This document shows positions 48,079 to 57,107 of a stretch of DNA of 64,000 nucleotides, piece after piece. The stretch is from contig NZ_PXWG01000016.1 of NCBI RefSeq assembly GCF_003011965.1, forward strand, positions 1-64,000. Reading direction: 5' to 3'. Origin of the DNA: Streptosporangium nondiastaticum. Its GTDB lineage: Bacteria > Actinomycetota > Actinomycetes > Streptomycetales > Streptomycetaceae. Numbering within the stretch: position 1 is the stretch's first letter; each line of letters opens with the position of its first letter. The notes beneath the pieces were generated by a model. It saw only the letters and a program-made list of their open reading frames with translations. It did no database searches and had not been told where the DNA came from. The position numbers were made by a program, and so were the translations under genes.

Positions 48079-49257
48079 CTACAGCCAGTCGCGCCGCTTG
48101 AAGATGAAGTACAGGCTTGTGCACACCGCTGCCATCAGCAGGATCGCGAAGGGGTAGCCGAAGGCCCAGTGCAGCTCGGGCATGGCGTCGAAGTTCATGC
48201 CGTAGATCGTTCCCACCAGCGTGGGGGCGAACAGGATGGCCGCCCACGACGAGATCTTCTTGATCTCCTCGTTCTGCTCGAAGCCCGCTTCCGCCAGGGC
48301 GCGCATTTCCGCGTTCTGCTGCTGGGTGACGAGGGTGGCGTTGACCTGGAGGATGTCCGCCAGGGCCGAACGGAAGCCGTCTACGCGCTCGCTGGTGTGG
48401 GTGACGTGGTCGGCGACGTCGCGGAGGTAGCGCTGGAGCTCGTCGTCGGTGCCGTACTTGGCGAAGCCGGCCATCAGGCCGTGCAGCATGCCGACCAGGG
48501 GGCGGGTCGCGCGCTGGAACTCGACCATCTCGCGGGCGAGTTCGTAGATGCGGCGGGAGACGGCCGGGTCGCCGCTGAAGACCTCGGTCTCGATCTCGTC
48601 GATGTCGTTCTGCACGCCCGCCACGACGGGGGCGTAGCCGTCGACGACGGCGTCGAGGATCGCGTACAGCACCGCCTCCGGGCCCAGGGACAGCAGCTCC
48701 GGGGTGGCCTCCATGCGGCTGCGCACCGCCGAGAGGTCGGGGGCCGCGCCGTGCCGGACGGTGATCACGAAGTCGGGGCCCACGAAGACGTGGAGCTCGC
48801 CGAAGTCGACCTCTTCCGGGGCGTCCAGGTAGCGGGCCGCCCGCAGGACCACGAACAGGGTGTCGCCGTAGCGCTCCAGCTTCGGGCGCTGGTGGGCCTC
48901 CAGGGCGTCCTCCACCGCGAGCTGGTGCAGCCCGAACTCCTCGGCCAGGGAGAGGAGTTCGCTCTCGCTCGGGCGCTGGAGGCCGATCCAGGCCATGCCC
49001 TCGGGCTGCTCGCGCAGCCGGCGGTACGTGTCCGCGAGGGAGTCCGGCGTCGCGACGCGCAGGCCGTCGCGGTAGACCGCGGCGTGCACGATGCTGCCCG
49101 CGCCGTCCCCGGGCCCGGCCGCCGGCGGGGCGGGCGGGGTGGCGGCGTCGCCGTCCGTGCGGCCGTTCGCCGGGCGGAGCCAGGAGTGTTTCCGGGGAGT
49201 GCCGCCGGGGGTGTTCCTGGGCGTGGGGCGCTGGCGGCGCGGAGGGTTTTCGGACAC
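48079..49257 (-). CDS. corA: CorA-type magnesium/cobalt transporter
   Basis: A 392-residue protein from the GTG at 49257, with GAGGGAG upstream. An N-terminal Pro/Arg-rich stretch is followed by the cytoplasmic domain (about 60-325). Two membrane helices follow, the first ending at the selectivity motif YGMNFDAMPELHW, the second at the end (FAILLMAAVCTSLYFIFKRRDWL). CorA forms a pentameric Mg2+ channel. Its last 190 bp are the source or match of three decayed fragments within 30 kb to its left. It is a complete gene. Confidence 0.92.
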   Translation of the reverse strand: MSENPPRRQRPTPRNTPGGTPRKHSWLRPANGRTDGDAATPPAPPAAGPGDGAGSIVHAAVYRDGLRVATPDSLADTYRRLREQPEGMAWIGLQRPSESELLSLAEEFGLHQLAVEDALEAHQRPKLERYGDTLFVVLRAARYLDAPEEVDFGELHVFVGPDFVITVRHGAAPDLSAVRSRMEATPELLSLGPEAVLYAILDAVVDGYAPVVAGVQNDIDEIETEVFSGDPAVSRRIYELAREMVEFQRATRPLVGMLHGLMAGFAKYGTDDELQRYLRDVADHVTHTSERVDGFRSALADILQVNATLVTQQQNAEMRALAEAGFEQNEEIKKISSWAAILFAPTLVGTIYGMNFDAMPELHWAFGYPFAILLMAAVCTSLYFIFKRRDWL

Positions 49258-49375
49258 GGGTGGAACTCCCTCTCGCGCTCTTCGCTGGACCAGCGAACAG
49301 GATATACATGCCGAATTCGGTCGCGAGACGGTCCTGCCGTCCGAGCTTATAGTCGTGCGCGTCGTCCGTCCCGTC

Positions 49376-50713
49376 TCACTCCCCGACATCCCGGCTGCGC
49401 AGGTCCGCCAGTGTCTCGCGGCGGACGAGCAGCCGCGCGCGGCCCCCGGACACCGCGGCCACGGGCGGCCGCCCCACCATGTTGTACGACGAGGCCATCG
49501 ACAGGTGGTACGCGCCCGACGCCGGTACGGCCAGGACGTCGCCCGGCCGCAGGTCGGCGGGCAGCTCCACGTCGTCGGCGAGCACGTCGCCCGCTTCGCA
49601 GTGCCGTCCCACGACCGTCACGGCGCGGCCGGGCGCGGTCGAGGAGCGGCCCGCGAGGCGGACCGTGTAGCGCACCCCGTACAGCGCCGGGCGCGGGTTG
49701 TCGCTCATGCCGCCGTCGACGGCAACGAACGTCCGGCCGCCGGTCGACTTCACCGACAGGACCCGGTACAGCGCGACGCCCGCCGGCCCGGCTATCCACC
49801 GGCCCGGCTCCACCGTCAGCCGGGGCAGCGGCAGCCCGAAGCGGGCGCACTCCAGGGCCAGTTCGCCCGTGACCCGCTCGGCATACGTGCGCGGGTCCAC
49901 GGCCGGGTCGCCCGCGCGGTAGGCGATGGCGAAGCCGCCGCCCAGGTCCAGTTCGGGGAAGGTCACCCCGTGCCGGTCGCGGATCCGGGCCAGCAGCGGG
50001 ACGAGCCGGCGCACGGCCGTCACGTACGGGCCGAGGCCCGCGATCTGCGAGCCGAGGTGGCAGTGCAGGCCCACCAGCTCCAGCCTGGGCTGGCCGAGGA
50101 GCCGCGCCACCGCCTCCTCCGCCTCGCCGCCCGCGACCGACAGGCCGAACTTCTGGCCGTCCATCCCGGTCCGCACCGCCGCGTGCGCGCCCGCCGTCAC
50201 CCCCGGCACGACCCGCAGCAGCACCCGCTGGCGGGCGCCCGGCGGCACGAGGGCGGCGAGCCGGGCGATCTCGCCCGTGCCGTCGATCACGATCCGGCCC
50301 ACGCCCAGGCGCAGCGCGGCCCGCACGTCGTCGGGGCTCTTGGCGTTGCCGTGCAGCACGATCCGCTCGGCGGGGAAGCCGCTGTGCACGGCGAGCTCCA
50401 GCTCGCCCGCGGAGCAGACGTCCAGGGACAGGCCCTCCTCCTCGATCCAGCGGATCATGGCGCGGGAGAGGAACGCCTTGCCGGCGTAGGCGACGTCGGC
50501 GCCGGGCAGGGCGGCGCGCCAGGCGCGGGCGCGGGCCCGCACCTCGTCCTCGTCCATGACGTAGACGGGCGTGCCGAACCGGTCGGCGACCTCGGCCAGC
50601 GGCACCCCGCCGACGGCGAGCCCGCCACCGGGCACCTCCTGAGCGGACGCGGGCCATACGGGCGCCGCCGGCGCGTCCTGCGGACGGGGCGGGGATACGG
50701 GGGCGGTCGGCAT
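49376..50713 (-). CDS. lysA: diaminopimelate decarboxylase-like PLP enzyme
   Basis: A 445-residue fold-type III PLP enzyme from the ATG at 50713 (AAGGAG upstream). The PLP lysine is Lys79 in DVAYAGKAFLSRAM; then GLHCHLGSQI, the phosphate loop LDLGGGF and EPGRWIAG, and HCEAGDVLADDVELP with the active-site Cys from the partner subunit. The C-terminal Tyr is in MASSYNMVG. It should decarboxylate meso-diaminopimelate to lysine, or a related substrate, since streptomycetes carry several paralogues. Confidence 0.88.
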   Translation of the reverse strand: MPTAPVSPPRPQDAPAAPVWPASAQEVPGGGLAVGGVPLAEVADRFGTPVYVMDEDEVRARARAWRAALPGADVAYAGKAFLSRAMIRWIEEEGLSLDVCSAGELELAVHSGFPAERIVLHGNAKSPDDVRAALRLGVGRIVIDGTGEIARLAALVPPGARQRVLLRVVPGVTAGAHAAVRTGMDGQKFGLSVAGGEAEEAVARLLGQPRLELVGLHCHLGSQIAGLGPYVTAVRRLVPLLARIRDRHGVTFPELDLGGGFAIAYRAGDPAVDPRTYAERVTGELALECARFGLPLPRLTVEPGRWIAGPAGVALYRVLSVKSTGGRTFVAVDGGMSDNPRPALYGVRYTVRLAGRSSTAPGRAVTVVGRHCEAGDVLADDVELPADLRPGDVLAVPASGAYHLSMASSYNMVGRPPVAAVSGGRARLLVRRETLADLRSRDVGE

Positions 50714-50817
50714 GGCCACGGGGTCTCCTTCGGAGGGATTGCTGCGGGGTGGCATGGGCCGGGTCTCGGCACCGCCGGGTCGCGCCGCGGGCGTTGTTCG
50801 CCGTTGCGGCGGGATTT

Positions 50818-50938
50818 CCTTGCCTGCGGCAAGGGGAAAAGGGGAAGGGTTTTGCCGGCGGCGCCGGGGCCCGGGTCGGTTCCGGCTCCGCCGGGGCCGG
50901 TGGTGCCGAGGCCCCGGGCCGGGTTCGGCACCACCGGT
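50818..50938. repeat. structured intergenic region with inverted repeats
   Basis: CCTTGCC-TGC-GGCAAGG (50818-50834) is a perfect 7-bp hairpin, and CCGGTGGTGCCGA (50898-50910) pairs perfectly with TCGGCACCACCGG (50926-50938). The short unit CGCCGTTGCGGCGGG appears near 50797 and again near 50957. In the 377-bp gap 50714-51090 no coding sequence was accepted; a small RNA or repeat family is possible. Confidence 0.5.
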
Positions 50939-51090
50939 TTGCGTCGTTGTGGCTGATCGCCGTTGCGGCGGGTTCTTCTGTCAGGGACAGCTGAGCCGGA
51001 CTGTTCGGAGGGAACGGGTATGCCTTGCCGACAGGCGAGATCTCTCCGCCGGGACGGCGGACAACCCCCGCGGGGCGGTCCGGCGCCCCC

Positions 51091-51489
51091 TCAGCCCGCC
51101 AACGCCGTCAGCGGAGGATCCGCCCGGTCGGGGCGGACCGGCGGGGCCGTCAGCTGGGGGTCTACCGACACGAGGTCGACACCGAGGGGCGAGGCCAGGG
51201 CCCGTACCGCGGGGAGGGCCAGGCGGATGGCGGGCTGATCGGGGCCCAGAACGTCCGAAAGCCGCCGCTCCGTGGTGAAAGCGACGGCGGTCCGCGTGCC
51301 GAGGGGCGAACGGAAGACCCGCAGGGCGAAGCCGCACGCGCAGCGCCGTACGGGGACGTACAGCGGCTCGGCGGGGGCCTGCCCCGAGGGATGTGAGGGT
51401 TCGGAGGGTTCGGCGGGTTCCTCGCCGCCGGTCGCGCTCTCGACGGCTGCGACTGCGGCGGCCTCGGCGGGGGTACGGCTCAGGTGCAT
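51091..51489 (-). CDS. SAV_915-like protein
   Basis: A 132-residue protein with a disordered first 40 residues. The core, LYVPVRRCACGFALRVFRSP, then LGTRTAVAFTTERRLSDVLG and PDQPAIRLALPAVRALASPLGVDLVSVDPQL, matches my recollection of the SAV_915 family of streptomycetes, small proteins without known function. It follows no obvious partner; the LuxR-type gene lies 230 bp away on the same strand. Confidence 0.6.
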   Translation of the reverse strand: MHLSRTPAEAAAVAAVESATGGEEPAEPSEPSHPSGQAPAEPLYVPVRRCACGFALRVFRSPLGTRTAVAFTTERRLSDVLGPDQPAIRLALPAVRALASPLGVDLVSVDPQLTAPPVRPDRADPPLTALAG

Positions 51490-51721
51490 GACGGTCCTCA
51501 GGAAGCTCGGGAGGTGTCGGATGGGAGCGTCGCTGACGGCGCCGTGGCGCCGCCGTTCACGCTATGCCCGCACCGAACCCCGCCGAGCTCCCCCTTGACA
51601 GCCTGTTGACCCTCAGTGCCACTCCTTTGACGCCTCGTTGACGGACCCGTGAACGGCCCGCGGGGGACACCGCGCCGGCCCCGCAGCGGTCACCGCACCG
51701 CCCCCGCAAGAGCCACCGCCC

Positions 51722-52564
51722 TCACGGCAGCAGCCCCGCCCGCCGCGCCGCGACCACGGCCTCCAGGCGCGTGTGCACGCCCAGTTTCCGCATGCTCGAC
51801 CGGAGGTAGCTCTTGACCGTTTCCGGGCGCAGGCCCAGCCGTTCCGCCGCGGTGGCGTTCGTCGCGCCGGAGGCCACGCACGCGAGGACGTCCACCTCGC
51901 GCGGGGACAGGCCGACGTCCGGGCCCGCGCGCCGGGCCGCGGGGTCGGCGGAGGACGCGGCGGCGAGGCGCCCGCACGCGGCGAGGAGCTCCTGCCGGAG
52001 CAGGGGGTCGGTGACACGCTGTGCCAGGGCGCGTAACTCGAAGTGCGCCTCGCGGACCTCCTCCCACATCGCCGGGTCGGCGGTGGTCGGCTGATGGGCC
52101 ACCGACAGCAGCCGCTGGACCTCGTCCTGGACGGCGAGGGCCTGTTCGAGCTCGCGCGCCGCGTCGACGGCGGCGGTCAGGGAGCGGTCCCCGAGGGTGA
52201 GCGGGCGCCGCAGGGCGCCGTAGAGCACGCCGCGCACCCGGCCCCGTACGACGACGGGCACCGCGAGCACGGAGCGCAGGCCCTCGGCGGCCACCGCCGC
52301 GTCGTACTCGTGCGTGATGACGTGCGAGGACTGGTAGTCGGTCACGGACAGCGGCCTGGTCAGGGCGGCCGCCTTGCCGCCCAGCCCGCTGCCCGTGCGG
52401 ATGGCCAGCCCGCGCAGGACCGGCGTCGTCGTTCCCGTCATGTCCGATATTCGGAACTGCCGGGCGCCCGTGAGCAGACCGCCGAAGGCGACCGGCAACC
52501 CGGCCCCCTTCCGCATCCGCATCAGCGCCGCCCGTACCTCGGCCGTTCCGTCCGGGTCTCCCAT
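51722..52564 (-). CDS. GAF-domain LuxR-type transcriptional regulator
   Basis: A 280-residue protein. Residues about 20-140 form a GAF-like sensor (GLGGKAAALTRPLSVTDY, LRSVLAVPVVVRGRVRGVLYGAL). Residues 215-270 hold the LuxR helix-turn-helix: LSPREVDVLACVASGATNATAAERLGLRPETVKSYLRSSMRKLGVHTR. It is divergent from the acyl-CoA ligase operon at 52714 and so probably controls it; the signal is unknown. This type (GAF plus LuxR beside CoA ligases) is often seen with aromatic or fatty acid breakdown. Confidence 0.85.
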   Translation of the reverse strand: MGDPDGTAEVRAALMRMRKGAGLPVAFGGLLTGARQFRISDMTGTTTPVLRGLAIRTGSGLGGKAAALTRPLSVTDYQSSHVITHEYDAAVAAEGLRSVLAVPVVVRGRVRGVLYGALRRPLTLGDRSLTAAVDAARELEQALAVQDEVQRLLSVAHQPTTADPAMWEEVREAHFELRALAQRVTDPLLRQELLAACGRLAAASSADPAARRAGPDVGLSPREVDVLACVASGATNATAAERLGLRPETVKSYLRSSMRKLGVHTRLEAVVAARRAGLLP

Positions 52565-52619
52565 CGCTGCCTCCCCGTCCCGGATCCGGAGGTGGAATCT
52601 CCGTATCCCTGAAATGCGG

Positions 52620-52639
52620 CCACCCCCGTTCGGGGGTGG
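52620..52639. promoter_or_regulatory. inverted repeat in divergent promoter region
   Basis: CCACCCCC-GTTC-GGGGGTGG, a perfect 8-bp stem, lies between the regulator and the ligase operon. It could be an operator or a small hairpin. Confidence 0.4.
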
Positions 52640-52713
52640 TGAGACTCAGATCACCGTCGCACGATGCTAACCATGCGGGTCGGCGACGCGCCCCGCAATC
52701 TGGAGGACTAGTG

Positions 52714-54459
52714 ATGTCATCGAAGCCGCCGGCCGCAGGAGAAACAGGTGCAACGCCCGGTCCCGCCGCCGCATTCCGCGCGGCCCGGGATTTCCTCCTC
52801 GCGCACCGCGAGGACTGGCGGGCGGCCCGCGAGGGCTTCGTCTGGCCCCGCCCGGCGGAGTTCAACTGGGCGCTGGACTGGTTCGACACCATCGCCGAGG
52901 GCAACGACCGCACCGCCCTGCGGATCGCCGAGGAGGACGGCACCGAGGCCGCGTACTCCTTCGACGCCCTGCGCCGCCGCTCGAACAAGGTCGCCAACTG
53001 GCTGCGCGAGCACGGCGTGCGCCCCGGGGACCGCGTCGTCGTCATGCTCGGCAACCAGGCCGAGCTGTGGGAGACCGCCCTCGCCGCGATGAAGCTGCGC
53101 GCCGTGGTCATCCCGGCCACCCCGCTGCTCGGCACGGCCGACCTGGCCGACCGCGTGGAGCGCGGCCGGGCGGCCCATGTCGTCGTGCGGGCCGGGGACA
53201 CCGGCAAGTTCGACGGCGTTCCCGGCGCCTACACGCGGATCGCGGTGGGGGAGCGCACGGAGCCCGCGTCCGGGCCGGACCGCACCCCCGGCTGGCTCTG
53301 TTACGCGGACTCCGCCCACGCCGCCGACACCTTCACCCCCGACGGCCCCACCCGCGCCGACGACCCCCTGCTGCTCTACTTCACCTCCGGCACCACCGCC
53401 CGGCCCAAGCTCGTCGAGCACACCCACACCTCGTACCCCGTCGGCCATCTGACGACCATGTACTGGATCGGGCTCCGGCCGGGCGACGTCCACCTCAACA
53501 TCTCCTCGCCGGGCTGGGCCAAGCACGCCTGGTCCAGCCTCTTCGCCCCGTGGAACGCCGAGGCTACCGTCTTCGTGCACAACTACACCCGCTTCGACGC
53601 CGCCCGCCTCATGGCCGGGATGGACCGGGCGGGTGTGACGAGCTTCTGCGCGCCGCCCACCGTGTGGCGCATGCTCATCCAGGCCGACCTGCGGGCCCTG
53701 CGCACCCCGCCCCGCGAGGCCGTCGCCGCGGGCGAGCCCCTCAATCCCGAGGTCATCGAGACCGTCCGGCGGGCGTGGGGCGTGACGATCCGCGACGGCT
53801 TCGGGCAGACCGAGACCACCGTGCAGATCGCCAACCCGCCCGGCCAGCCGGTGAAGACGGGCTCCATGGGCCGCCCGGGCCCCGGCTACACCGTCGTCCT
53901 CCTCGACCCCGTCACGGGCGAGCCGGCCGACGAGGGCGAGATCGCCCTCGACCTCTCCGAGCGTCCCGTCGGCGTCATGACGGGCTACGCGGGCGACCCC
54001 GAGCGCACGGCGGAGGCCATGGCCGGCGGCTACTACCGCACCGGCGACATCGCCTCCCGCGACGCCGACGGCTACCTCACCTACGTGGGCCGGAGCGACG
54101 ACGTCTTCAAGTCCAGCGACTACAAGGTGAGCCCGTTCGAGCTGGAGAGCGCCCTGCTCGAACACGAGGCCGTGGCCGAGGCGGCCGTCGTCCCCGCCCC
54201 CGACCCGCTGCGGCTGGCCGTGCCCAAGGCGTACGTCGTCCTCGCGGAGGGCTGGGAGCCCGGCCCCGGCACCGCGAAGGCCCTCTTCGCCCACTCGCGG
54301 GCCGCCCTCGCCCCCTTCAAGCGCATCCGGCGCCTGGAGTTCGCCGAGCTGCCCAAGACCGTGTCCGGCAAGATCCGCCGCATCGAGCTGCGCGAACGCA
54401 CCGCGCGCGGCGAGCTGTCGGGCGGCGGAGACGAGTACCGAGAGGAAGACCACCGGTGA
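52714..54459 (+). CDS. acyl-CoA synthetase (AMP-forming), medium-chain type
   Basis: A 581-residue ANL-superfamily enzyme; ATG at 52714 (GTG one codon earlier is possible; GGAGG upstream). Motifs: [20 protein letters not shown] (P-loop), [33 protein letters not shown] and the catalytic Lys in KTVSGKIRR. Details such as [16 protein letters not shown] recall the MACS/benzoate group. It would activate a medium-chain or aromatic acid as the AMP ester and then CoA thioester. The stop overlaps the next start by GTGA. Confidence 0.88.
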   Translation: MSSKPPAAGETGATPGPAAAFRAARDFLLAHREDWRAAREGFVWPRPAEFNWALDWFDTIAEGNDRTALRIAEEDGTEAAYSFDALRRRSNKVANWLREHGVRPGDRVVVMLGNQAELWETALAAMKLRAVVIPATPLLGTADLADRVERGRAAHVVVRAGDTGKFDGVPGAYTRIAVGERTEPASGPDRTPGWLCYADSAHAADTFTPDGPTRADDPLLLYFTSGTTARPKLVEHTHTSYPVGHLTTMYWIGLRPGDVHLNISSPGWAKHAWSSLFAPWNAEATVFVHNYTRFDAARLMAGMDRAGVTSFCAPPTVWRMLIQADLRALRTPPREAVAAGEPLNPEVIETVRRAWGVTIRDGFGQTETTVQIANPPGQPVKTGSMGRPGPGYTVVLLDPVTGEPADEGEIALDLSERPVGVMTGYAGDPERTAEAMAGGYYRTGDIASRDADGYLTYVGRSDDVFKSSDYKVSPFELESALLEHEAVAEAAVVPAPDPLRLAVPKAYVVLAEGWEPGPGTAKALFAHSRAALAPFKRIRRLEFAELPKTVSGKIRRIELRERTARGELSGGGDEYREEDHR

Positions 54460-56084
54460 CCACACCCTCGTACGAGGCCGGAAGCACCTCCGTCCCGCTG
54501 ATCGACGACACCATCGGCGCCGACCTCGCGTTCACCGTGGAGCGCTTCGGCGACCGCGACGCCCTCGTCGACGTCCCCAGCGGCCGCCGCTGGACCTACG
54601 CCGAGTTCGGCCGGGCCGTGGAGGAGATCGCGCTGGGCCTGCTGGCCAAGGGGGTGGCCAAGGGCGACAGGGTGGGCATCTGGGCGGTCAACTGCCCCGA
54701 GTGGGTCATGGTCCAGTACGCCACCGCCCGCATCGGCGCGATCATGGTCAACATCAACCCGGCCTACCGCGTCCACGAACTCCGCTACGTGCTGCGCCAG
54801 GCGGGCGTCGCCCTGCTCGTCGCCTCCGCCGCGCACAAGACCAGCGACTACCGGAGCATGGTCGAACAGGTCCGCGCCGACTGCCCGGCGCTGCGCGACG
54901 TCGTCCACATCGGCGACCCCACGTGGGACGGCCTCGTCGCGGCCGGGGAGGGCGTGCCCCGCGAGCGGCTCGCCGAGCGCGAGGCGGGGCTGAGCTGCCA
55001 CGACCCGGTGAACATCCAGTACACGTCGGGGACCACGGGCTTCGCCAAGGGCGCCACCCTCTCCCACCACAACATCCTCAACAATGGCTACTTCGTGGGG
55101 GAGACGCTGGGCTACACCGAGGCCGACCGGGTCTGCCTGCCCGTGCCCTTCTACCACTGCTTCGGCATGGTCATGGGCAACCTCGCCGTCACCAGCCACG
55201 GCGCCTGCGCCGTCATCCCGGCCCCGGCCTTCGACCCCACCGCCACGCTGCACGCCGTCGAGCGCGAGCGCTGCACCTCCCTCTACGGCGTGCCCACCAT
55301 GTTCATCGCCGAGCTGGAGCTGCCGGACTTCGCCACGTACGACCTCTCCTCGCTGCGGACGGGCATCATGGCGGGCTCGCCGTGCCCGACCGAGGTGATG
55401 AAGCGGGTCATGGGCGAGATGCACATGTCCGAGGTCTCCATCTGCTACGGGATGACGGAGACGTCGCCGGTCTCCACCCAGACCCGGCGCGACGACGACG
55501 TCGGCCGGCGCACGGGCACCGTCGGCCGGGTGCTGCCGCACATCGAGGTGAAGGTCGTCGACCCCGGGACGGGGGAGACCGTGGGCCGCGGCGAGCCCGG
55601 CGAGCTGTGCACGCGCGGCTATTCGGTGATGCTCGGCTACTGGGACGAGCCGGAGCGCACGGCCGAGGCCGTCGACGGCGAGCGCTGGATGCACACCGGT
55701 GACCTCGCGGTGATGGACGACGACGGCTACGTCCGCATCGTCGGCCGCATCAAGGACATGATCATCAGGGGTGGGGAGAACGTCTACCCGCGGGAGATCG
55801 AGGAGTTCCTCTACAGCCACCCCAAGATCTCCGACGTGCAGGTCATCGGGGTGCCCGACGAGAAGTACGGCGAGGAGATCATGGCCTGCGTCATCCTCCG
55901 CGACCCTGACGGGGCGCTCAGCGTCGACGAGCTCGCCCGCTTCTGCCGCGGCCGCCTCGCGCACTACAAGATCCCGCGTCACCTGCGGATCCTGGACGCC
56001 TTCCCCATGACCGTCAGCGGCAAGGTGCGGAAGGTGGAGCTGCGGGACATGGCCACGGGCTCCGGGGCCGTGCCGGCGGGCTGA
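54456..56084 (+). CDS. AMP-binding acyl-CoA ligase (FadD-like)
   Basis: A 542-residue enzyme with the GTG at 54456. The signatures are [21 protein letters not shown], the second motif [53 protein letters not shown] and [14 protein letters not shown] with the catalytic Lys. It resembles fatty-acid or cyclohexanecarboxylate-type CoA ligases. The two ligases in tandem probably act on different chain lengths or substrates, possibly for a degradation pathway whose other genes are elsewhere. Confidence 0.87.
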   Translation: MTTPSYEAGSTSVPLIDDTIGADLAFTVERFGDRDALVDVPSGRRWTYAEFGRAVEEIALGLLAKGVAKGDRVGIWAVNCPEWVMVQYATARIGAIMVNINPAYRVHELRYVLRQAGVALLVASAAHKTSDYRSMVEQVRADCPALRDVVHIGDPTWDGLVAAGEGVPRERLAEREAGLSCHDPVNIQYTSGTTGFAKGATLSHHNILNNGYFVGETLGYTEADRVCLPVPFYHCFGMVMGNLAVTSHGACAVIPAPAFDPTATLHAVERERCTSLYGVPTMFIAELELPDFATYDLSSLRTGIMAGSPCPTEVMKRVMGEMHMSEVSICYGMTETSPVSTQTRRDDDVGRRTGTVGRVLPHIEVKVVDPGTGETVGRGEPGELCTRGYSVMLGYWDEPERTAEAVDGERWMHTGDLAVMDDDGYVRIVGRIKDMIIRGGENVYPREIEEFLYSHPKISDVQVIGVPDEKYGEEIMACVILRDPDGALSVDELARFCRGRLAHYKIPRHLRILDAFPMTVSGKVRKVELRDMATGSGAVPAG

Positions 56085-56124
56085 GCGGAGCACCGCCGGC
56101 CGGCCACACCCCCCCTGGGCTGGA

Positions 56125-56159
56125 GGGCCCGCGATCCCCCGTGTCCGACTCGCGGGCCC
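56125..56159. terminator. terminator between convergent genes
   Basis: GGGCCCGCGA and TCGCGGGCCC pair perfectly over 10 bp with a 15-base loop, behind the acyl-CoA ligase and in front of the convergent gene at 56247. Confidence 0.6.
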
Positions 56160-56246
56160 GGTACGAAGTCTCCGCCCGTCCACCCCCAACTCGCCATCGT
56201 CCGGGCGTGGTTCAGAGGAAAAATTGAGCTTGGCGGTGCGGGCGGC

Positions 56247-56954
56247 TCACACGGGCCCCCGCTCGACGAGCTCGTCCGCCGGGGCGTTCAGCGGCTGCGG
56301 AGTACCGGTGAGGTCCATCACGAACAGCGGAACCCGCAGGTCGTCCGCGCGGGAGCGGGCCTCGCGCGCGTACCCGGCGAGGGAGAAGAACGCCCCGCAC
56401 GCACCGTCCGCCATCCCGTGCAGCCACAGGCACTCCACGTCCCGCAGCGAGGCCGGCACGGTGGACGGGTCCACCCGGGCGACGAGCCCGGCCGCTCGCA
56501 GGTCGACGCCCTCCTCCCGGGGATCGCCGGGCCGGGACACGCCCGCGTACCCCAGCCACGTCAGATAGCGCTCGGCGGCCACCACCGCGTCGCCCGCGGT
56601 GCGGATGGCGACCGGCCGGAAGGCGGGGCGCAGCGCCCGGCCGGGCCCGTCCCCGGGGCCGTCCCCTCCCTCCCCGGATGCGGACCCGGACTCGGGAGGC
56701 GGGACGGGCAGCCGCATCACCGTGCCGCACGAGCAGCCGAACTCCGGCCGCGGCCACTGGTCCTGACGGTCGCACGACGGGCAGCGCACGGCCACCCACG
56801 CGTCGCGCCAGGTGCGGTGCGCCACGGGTTCGGGGGAGGCGTCCGCCTGCACCGGCAGCGTGAGCGGCGTACCGCACGCGCAGGGGAAGGTGGGCGGGGT
56901 GAAGTTGTGCTCGCGACGGCACGTCGGGCAGTGAACCGGCACGCTCTTGGCCAT
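56247..56954 (-). CDS. zinc-ribbon protein of unknown function
   Basis: A 235-residue protein from the ATG at 56954; another ATG at 56999 would add 15 residues. Two zinc-ribbon-like modules lie at the start: VHCPTCRREHNFTPPTFPCACG and VAVRCPSCDRQDQWPRPEFGCSCG. After a Pro/Gly linker there is a mixed region (AVVAAERYLTWLGYAG, LWLHGMADGACGAFFSLAGYA, VPLFVMDLTGTPQPL) resembling a nuclease or restriction-like fold, but the catalytic residues are not clear. Streptomycetes carry related proteins of unknown role. Confidence 0.6.
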   Translation of the reverse strand: MAKSVPVHCPTCRREHNFTPPTFPCACGTPLTLPVQADASPEPVAHRTWRDAWVAVRCPSCDRQDQWPRPEFGCSCGTVMRLPVPPPESGSASGEGGDGPGDGPGRALRPAFRPVAIRTAGDAVVAAERYLTWLGYAGVSRPGDPREEGVDLRAAGLVARVDPSTVPASLRDVECLWLHGMADGACGAFFSLAGYAREARSRADDLRVPLFVMDLTGTPQPLNAPADELVERGPV

Positions 56955-57107
56955 ATTCGGCTCCAGCAACGGGTCCGTGAGGTAGGAGTACGGGCCCATC
57001 GTCCACGATGCGGGAGCGCCGGGGGAGTGAATGCCGAAGAGGGCGGGTGCGCCCCCCGCGCCTCTCGTGTCGCCGCCGAGCGCGAGGGCGCACGCGCCCG
57101 TCGTGCG

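Noticed and set aside
53067..54455. Upstream part of the open frame that reads into the FadD-like gene
   Set aside because: It overlaps the medium-chain ligase in another frame with Arg/Pro-rich composition; the true start is the GTG at 54456 overlapping the preceding stop.
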